Assembly (NCBI GenBank): GCA_049790315.1
Contig: JBAQYV010000103.1
Span: 1 to 8,507, forward strand
Reading direction: 5' to 3'
Length of the DNA stretch: 8,507 nucleotides
From: DASPOJ01 sp049790315
GTDB lineage: Bacteria > Acidobacteriota > Terriglobia > Acidiferrales > UBA7541
Positions within the stretch are counted from its first letter, which is position 1; the number at the start of each line of letters is the position of its first letter. Below the pieces are notes generated by a model that worked only from the letters and a program-made list of their open reading frames with translations, was not told the origin of the DNA and made no database searches. Both the position numbers and the translations under genes were made by a program. Positions 5,232-8,507 of this stretch are shown here, piece by piece.

Positions 5232-7304
5232 GTGTCTGCCCTAATCAAAGCCGGACGCTACGAGCTTCTCGAAGAGCTTGGCCGCGGAGCTATGGGCGTC
5301 GTCTATCGCGCCAAGGACCCCGTCATCGGCCGCGACGTCGCCGTGAAGACCATCCGCCTCGTCGAAGCCGGAACCGGCCTGACGCGCGAGGAACTTACTT
5401 CGCGTTTTCAAACCGAAGCGCGCGCCGCCGGCCTCCTCACTCATCCGAACATCGTCGTCATCTACGATGCCGGCGAAGAAGACGGCCAGTATTACATCAC
5501 TATGGAATTGGTCGAAGGCAGCAGCCTTCAGGCGCTTCTCGATCAACGCCAATCGTTCCCTCTGCCGCGCGTACTGCGCCTGATGGAGCAAGCCTGCTCC
5601 GCGCTCGAATTCGCGCATCAGCGCCGCGTGGTTCATCGCGACATCAAGCCCGCCAACCTGATGCTCACGCAGGACGATCAGTTGAAGATCACCGATTTCG
5701 GCACCGCGAAAATCTTGCAGATGGGCGCGACGCAGACCGCCACCGTCATCGGCACGCCCTCCTACATGTCACCCGAGCAAATCAAGGGTAGCCCCGTCGA
5801 TGGCCGCTCGGACATTTTCGCGCTCGGCGTGATTCTCTACGAATTGGTCACAGGCCAGAAACCTTTCCCCGGCGAAAATGTGACCACGGTGATCTATCGC
5901 ATCGTGAATGAAGAGCCGATTCCCCCGCGTCAACTTGATGCTTCGATTCATCCGGGGCTCGCCGCCGTCATCATGCACGCACTGGCGAAAGATCCCGCGG
6001 AGCGCTTCGCAAGCTGCCGCGAAATGAGCCAGGCCCTGCAAAATTATCAGCACGCCGGCGCGGCAGAACCCACAGTTCGCCTGTCCTCGAAGGCGCCATT
6101 CCCTGCCGTGACGGCCTCGCGCGCTTCTGCGAACGCCCCTCGCGCCGCGCACTCAACGAACCATGCGCCGGCGCCAATCCCCGCCCGCATCTCCACCGGT
6201 CCCGTGCTCTGGCAGCCGGAAAAGCAAAAGCGCAAACATCACATTCTGCTCGCGCTGATTTTGCTTGCGCTGATCGCCGTGGCCGGTTCGCGCGCTTGGC
6301 CGGTCATCCTCGATTTCTGGCAGACCGGCGTAAGACCGGAAGTCGCATCTCACCTCGCACCCGTCGATTGGACCAAGCACGCCGCGCAGCCTGCCCCGCC
6401 GCGCGAAGTACCCGCGATCGCAATCGCCGCGCCATCCGTAAAATCAAACACGGACGCGCGTGTCGCACCGGAATCCAAACCATCTTTACCGGAAGTTCTG
6501 CCGATCACCAACGCGCCCGCACTATCCGGCGCCCCTGCTCAAGCCCAGCCGGCCGCGCGCCCAGACTCCGAACCAAAACCCACACCGGGCGCGGAAGCAG
6601 CCGAGCAACGGCTTGCAGAATATCTCGCGAGCGCCGGCCTTACCGACGCGGTGCAAATCCACGCCGCCGGCGACACGCTCACGCTTTCGGGCCAACTGAC
6701 GTCCGGCGAGTACCGCGGCCTCATCGACAGTTTGCGCAATCTTCCCGCCGATGTTCGCATCGTCGATCACATCGAATTCGCATCCGATTCGCCCGCAAAT
6801 TCCGCCGCAACGCCGCCGCGCGCATCCGTCGCGCCGCCAGTTCAACCAACGGCCACAGCACCGGCCGCACCCGCTGTCCCCCCGCTCACCATCGCGAGCC
6901 AGCCCAGCGGCGCCAACATTTTCGTAAACGGACAGCGCCAGCCCATGCAGACTCCCGCGACGATCGTTCTCCCCGCCGGCACATATCACGTCGCCGTGAG
7001 CAAGCCCGGGTTCGAACCCTACAATTCGCCCGTAGAAATCCGATCCGGCGAACCCGCCCATCTCGACGCCGAATTGTCTCCGCTCGCGCAAGGTCAAGGC
7101 TGGATCGTGGCGCGCTCCGTTCCGAAAGGCGCATCGATCGCTGTCGACGGCGTGATCACGAATCAGCAAACGCCCGCGAAGCTGGACTTGCCCGCTGGCC
7201 AGCACCACATCGTATTTTCGCTGGCCGGCTACACTGCTGAGACCAGCGTCATGGTTCGTTCCGGCAAGGGCTCGCAGATTTTCCAGGTTTTGGATCGCCC
7301 CTAA
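5232..7304 (+). CDS. Transmembrane PknB-type Ser/Thr protein kinase with BON-like and two PEGA domains
   Basis: A 690-residue receptor-like kinase. The cytoplasmic catalytic domain (about 9-272) is complete: glycine loop GRGAMG (17-22), Lys39 in VAVK, Glu62 in helix C, HRDIKPAN (135-142, catalytic Asp137), DFG (155-157), activation-loop threonines 165-175 and SPE (180-182). A Pro/Ala-rich juxtamembrane linker (about 275-330) and a KQKRKHH stop-transfer cluster precede one transmembrane helix (about 338-354). The outer part has a Pro/Ala-rich stalk, a BON-like segment (about 457-516, with TLTLSGQLTSGEYR), another stalk, then PEGA repeats at about 551-617 and 622-688; each carries the PAGxxH core (581-586 and 654-658). 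PEGA and BON modules are thought to contact envelope material, so envelope or ligand sensing is inferred. The GTG at 5232 is chosen because it lies just before the conserved GRYELL start; no Shine-Dalgarno is well placed, and the frame stays open back to 5091 without ATG, GTG or TTG. No cognate phosphatase or FHA protein adjoins it. Confidence 0.94.
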   Translation: MSALIKAGRYELLEELGRGAMGVVYRAKDPVIGRDVAVKTIRLVEAGTGLTREELTSRFQTEARAAGLLTHPNIVVIYDAGEEDGQYYITMELVEGSSLQALLDQRQSFPLPRVLRLMEQACSALEFAHQRRVVHRDIKPANLMLTQDDQLKITDFGTAKILQMGATQTATVIGTPSYMSPEQIKGSPVDGRSDIFALGVILYELVTGQKPFPGENVTTVIYRIVNEEPIPPRQLDASIHPGLAAVIMHALAKDPAERFASCREMSQALQNYQHAGAAEPTVRLSSKAPFPAVTASRASANAPRAAHSTNHAPAPIPARISTGPVLWQPEKQKRKHHILLALILLALIAVAGSRAWPVILDFWQTGVRPEVASHLAPVDWTKHAAQPAPPREVPAIAIAAPSVKSNTDARVAPESKPSLPEVLPITNAPALSGAPAQAQPAARPDSEPKPTPGAEAAEQRLAEYLASAGLTDAVQIHAAGDTLTLSGQLTSGEYRGLIDSLRNLPADVRIVDHIEFASDSPANSAATPPRASVAPPVQPTATAPAAPAVPPLTIASQPSGANIFVNGQRQPMQTPATIVLPAGTYHVAVSKPGFEPYNSPVEIRSGEPAHLDAELSPLAQGQGWIVARSVPKGASIAVDGVITNQQTPAKLDLPAGQHHIVFSLAGYTAETSVMVRSGKGSQIFQVLDRP

Positions 7305-7365
7305 CTCTTCACGATCGCCGATGTTCCACTTCGGTAGCCTCCTGCCTCTAACGTAACCTTTCGTT

Positions 7366-7381
7366 CCACCCCTAGCGGTGG
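7366..7381 (+). terminator. Short GC hairpin downstream of the Ser/Thr kinase, possible terminator
   Basis: CCACC and GGTGG enclose a 6-base loop, 62 bases after the kinase stop. The stem has only five pairs and no T-run follows, so intrinsic termination is doubtful. Confidence 0.2.
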
Positions 7382-7428
7382 CCGTGACGCATTCGCAGCG
7401 CCCAACCCCTAATTGCTTCGCTTTCTAT

Positions 7429-7440
7429 GCGGTAAACCGC
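7429..7440. repeat. Palindrome GCGGT-AA-ACCGC, candidate operator
   Basis: A perfect 5-bp inverted repeat with a 2-base centre. It is too tight for an RNA hairpin loop, so a protein-binding dyad is the more natural reading. It is nested inside the CCTAATT/AATTAGG pair. Confidence 0.3.
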
Positions 7441-7505
7441 CATCCTGTCGGCAGCGATCGTGCATTAATTAGGTTGCCGGCTCTAGCTTGAGTGCGCTCC
7501 AAGGG

Positions 7506-7525
7506 CCAAGTATCAGCCCACTTGG
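7506..7525. repeat. Inverted repeat CCAAGT/ACTTGG upstream of the last gene
   Basis: A perfect 6-bp inverted repeat with an 8-base spacer, ending 42 bases before the ATG at 7568. It could be an operator or a leader hairpin; the sequence does not decide between them. Confidence 0.3.
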
Positions 7526-7558
7526 GAACGCTCCGCGACCGAGCGCGATCCGAGCACT

Positions 7559-7563
7559 GAGGG
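7559..7563 (+). promoter_or_regulatory. Ribosome binding site of the partial gene at 7568
   Basis: GAGGG lies four bases before the ATG at 7568 and supports that start for the frame running to the window edge. Confidence 0.6.
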
Positions 7564-7567
7564 AACA

Positions 7568-8507
7568 ATGCATCTCGAAGGCGTGAACCCAGACGCGCCC
7601 AACGGTGATGCCGCCTTGAATTCCAATGCGGCGCCCGGCTCATCGCACCGTTTGTCCCTCGCCGCACCGCAAGTCGCGGCCACGCCCGTCGTGCCTGCAC
7701 ATGAAATTGCGCGCCCCGCTCCGCGCACTCCGTCGCGCGTCTCCCCGCATGGGCCCGATGCCATCGTCGGTGAATTTCTGGAAGCCTTCCGCATCCTGCT
7801 ACGATCCTCGCGCCTCTATCAGCGCAACCATCCTCGCTGGGTCGAAAGCCTCAACACGGCTGAGCTTCGCCTGCGCGACGCTCTGGCCACCACGCCCAGC
7901 GTTCAAGTTCGCATCGAGCATGACGCGCTCACCGTCTCCCGCGGCGATGCCACTACGCCGCACGGACTCCCCGTTCCCGATCCGCGAGGCGAGCTAAAAG
8001 GCTTGGCCGAAGAATTCACGCGCTGCGGAATCGCCTCGCTTGAATTTTTGCAAACTGTGCATCTCGGTGAGCTCGACCTTCTCTCGCAACAAATCGTGTG
8101 GGTCACGAAAAAGCGCCCGGCCTCCGCCGAGCGCGGTGCGGAGATGTGGCGGCAATGGCTTCGTGACGCGCACGTCACCGGCATTCGCATCAACATCCCC
8201 GCGGGCCGCCGCGATGAAACCGTGCTGGCCACGCTGATCGCCGCCCTCATGAGCTATGGCGACGTCTCGGCGGATGCGGCCGGCGCCACGCACGATGATC
8301 GCGCTTCTTCTCCCGCTTCTCGCGAGCAAACGATTGCCGCGCTCGCCCTCGTCGAGCGTCTCGCCACTCTCGGCACGCAGCGCGCCGCTTCCACTGAAGA
8401 GGCCGCGCGTCGCGCTCACGCCGTCCTCGGCGAAACTGAACGCAGCGCCGTATGTTTGCTCGCGCGCGCCGTTTCCATCGCGCCTCCCGTTGCGTCGCGC
8501 GAAGCAT
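7568..8507 (+). CDS. Uncharacterised protein, 5' part (runs off the window)
   Basis: An open frame of 313 codons without a stop, cut by the window edge. GAGGG precedes its ATG at a good distance, and the third positions are strongly G/C-biased like those of the kinase gene, so I take it as the real frame over the shorter overlapping ones. Residues 1-65 are Pro/Ala/Ser-rich and probably disordered. Residues 66-180 look folded: a helix containing EAFRILLRSSRLYQRNHPR (72-90), a second helix to about 108, a strand VQVRIEHDALTVSRG (112-126), then a helix-strand-helix around LAEEFTRCGIASLEFL (146-161) and LGELDLLSQQI (166-176). The pattern of a LYxxxHP helix, a short hairpin, and then a GI-x-x-L-x-F and GEL segment recalls N-terminal modules of large uncharacterised bacterial proteins, from memory and unverified. 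Residues 215-300 are Ala-rich helices. No signal peptide or membrane segment is visible. It lies 263 bases after the kinase gene on the same strand; a functional link is unproven. Confidence 0.8.
   Translation, partial: MHLEGVNPDAPNGDAALNSNAAPGSSHRLSLAAPQVAATPVVPAHEIARPAPRTPSRVSPHGPDAIVGEFLEAFRILLRSSRLYQRNHPRWVESLNTAELRLRDALATTPSVQVRIEHDALTVSRGDATTPHGLPVPDPRGELKGLAEEFTRCGIASLEFLQTVHLGELDLLSQQIVWVTKKRPASAERGAEMWRQWLRDAHVTGIRINIPAGRRDETVLATLIAALMSYGDVSADAAGATHDDRASSPASREQTIAALALVERLATLGTQRAASTEEAARRAHAVLGETERSAVCLLARAVSIAPPVASREA

Larger units (their letters stand above)
7305..7567. other. Intergenic region after the Ser/Thr kinase, rich in inverted repeats
   Basis: These 263 bases show no gene. 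They contain CCACC/GGTGG (7366-7381, 6-base loop), GCGGT-AA-ACCGC (7429-7440), CCTAATT/AATTAGG (7408-7414/7467-7473), which encloses the previous element, and CCAAGT/ACTTGG (7506-7511/7520-7525, 8-base loop). The first could be a weak terminator for the kinase gene, but no T-run follows. The others are candidate operators or leader hairpins for the gene starting at 7568. Confidence 0.45.

Noticed and set aside
4912..5244. 110-codon + strand frame with a hydrophobic stretch resembling a signal peptide
   Set aside because: The product is otherwise Arg/Pro/Ser/Thr-rich with no family pattern. The hydrophobic part comes from the T-tracts of the divergent promoter region, and the frame overlaps the kinase start.
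5087..5791. 234-codon + strand frame overlapping the Ser/Thr kinase
   Set aside because: Extremely Arg/Ser/Pro-rich product, typical of a shifted frame of a GC-rich gene; the kinase frame carries all catalytic motifs.
6296..7240. 314-codon + strand frame inside the Ser/Thr kinase gene
   Set aside because: Almost entirely Arg-rich low-complexity product, while the overlapping frame encodes the BON-like and PEGA domains.
7994..8419. 141-codon reverse-strand frame in the last gene, and the 123-codon + strand frame at 7626-7997
   Set aside because: Both lie within the longer frame from 7568, which has a ribosome binding site, coherent helices and strands, and G/C-biased third positions.

Overview
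The window looks like chromosomal DNA of a GC-rich environmental bacterium, most likely an acidobacterium. This placement is an inference. It rests on the PknB-type kinase with a periplasmic PEGA tail, the stand-alone H-NOX next to a soluble GAF hybrid kinase, and strong G/C third-position preference in most genes. No marker gene is present to prove it. I saw no tRNA, rRNA, CRISPR array, transposase or phage gene.

Layout. (1) Bases 81-2986 hold a two-gene operon on the + strand: a haem nitric-oxide/oxygen-binding (H-NOX) protein, then after 14 bases a 784-residue soluble hybrid histidine kinase (coiled coil, GAF, HisKA, HATPase, two receivers). (2) A 283-base gap contains a near-perfect 7-1-7 palindrome and small hairpins. 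(3) Bases 3270-4292 (+) encode a radical SAM enzyme with a partial SPASM-like cysteine set. (4) Convergent to it, 43 bases away, 4336-4893 (-) encodes a small two-helix membrane protein with a probable PH-like domain. (5) A 338-base divergent intergenic region contains spaced T-tracts. (6) Bases 5232-7304 (+) encode a transmembrane Ser/Thr protein kinase whose outer part has one BON-like and two PEGA domains. (7) A 263-base gap with several inverted repeats is followed by the 5' part of an uncharacterised gene, from 7568 to the window edge (+). It is open for 313 codons.

How they work together. The H-NOX/kinase pair is a recognisable sensory module. H-NOX binds a diatomic gas at haem and is expected to control autophosphorylation of the partner kinase, which then relays phosphate to its own receivers. 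The H-NOX residues predict an NO sensor rather than an O2 carrier: proximal His102 and Pro115 are present and the distal Tyr140 is absent. It also carries an unusual Lys in place of Arg in the YxSxR haem-propionate motif. The kinase has no HPt domain, and no HPt protein, response regulator or cyclic-di-GMP enzyme lies beside it, so its output must be encoded elsewhere. The remaining genes do not form an obvious pathway with it. The Ser/Thr kinase is a second, separate envelope-spanning signalling device.

The most notable points are the variant H-NOX, its output-less double-receiver kinase, the BON-PEGA-PEGA ectodomain, and the unidentified radical SAM enzyme without a visible substrate.
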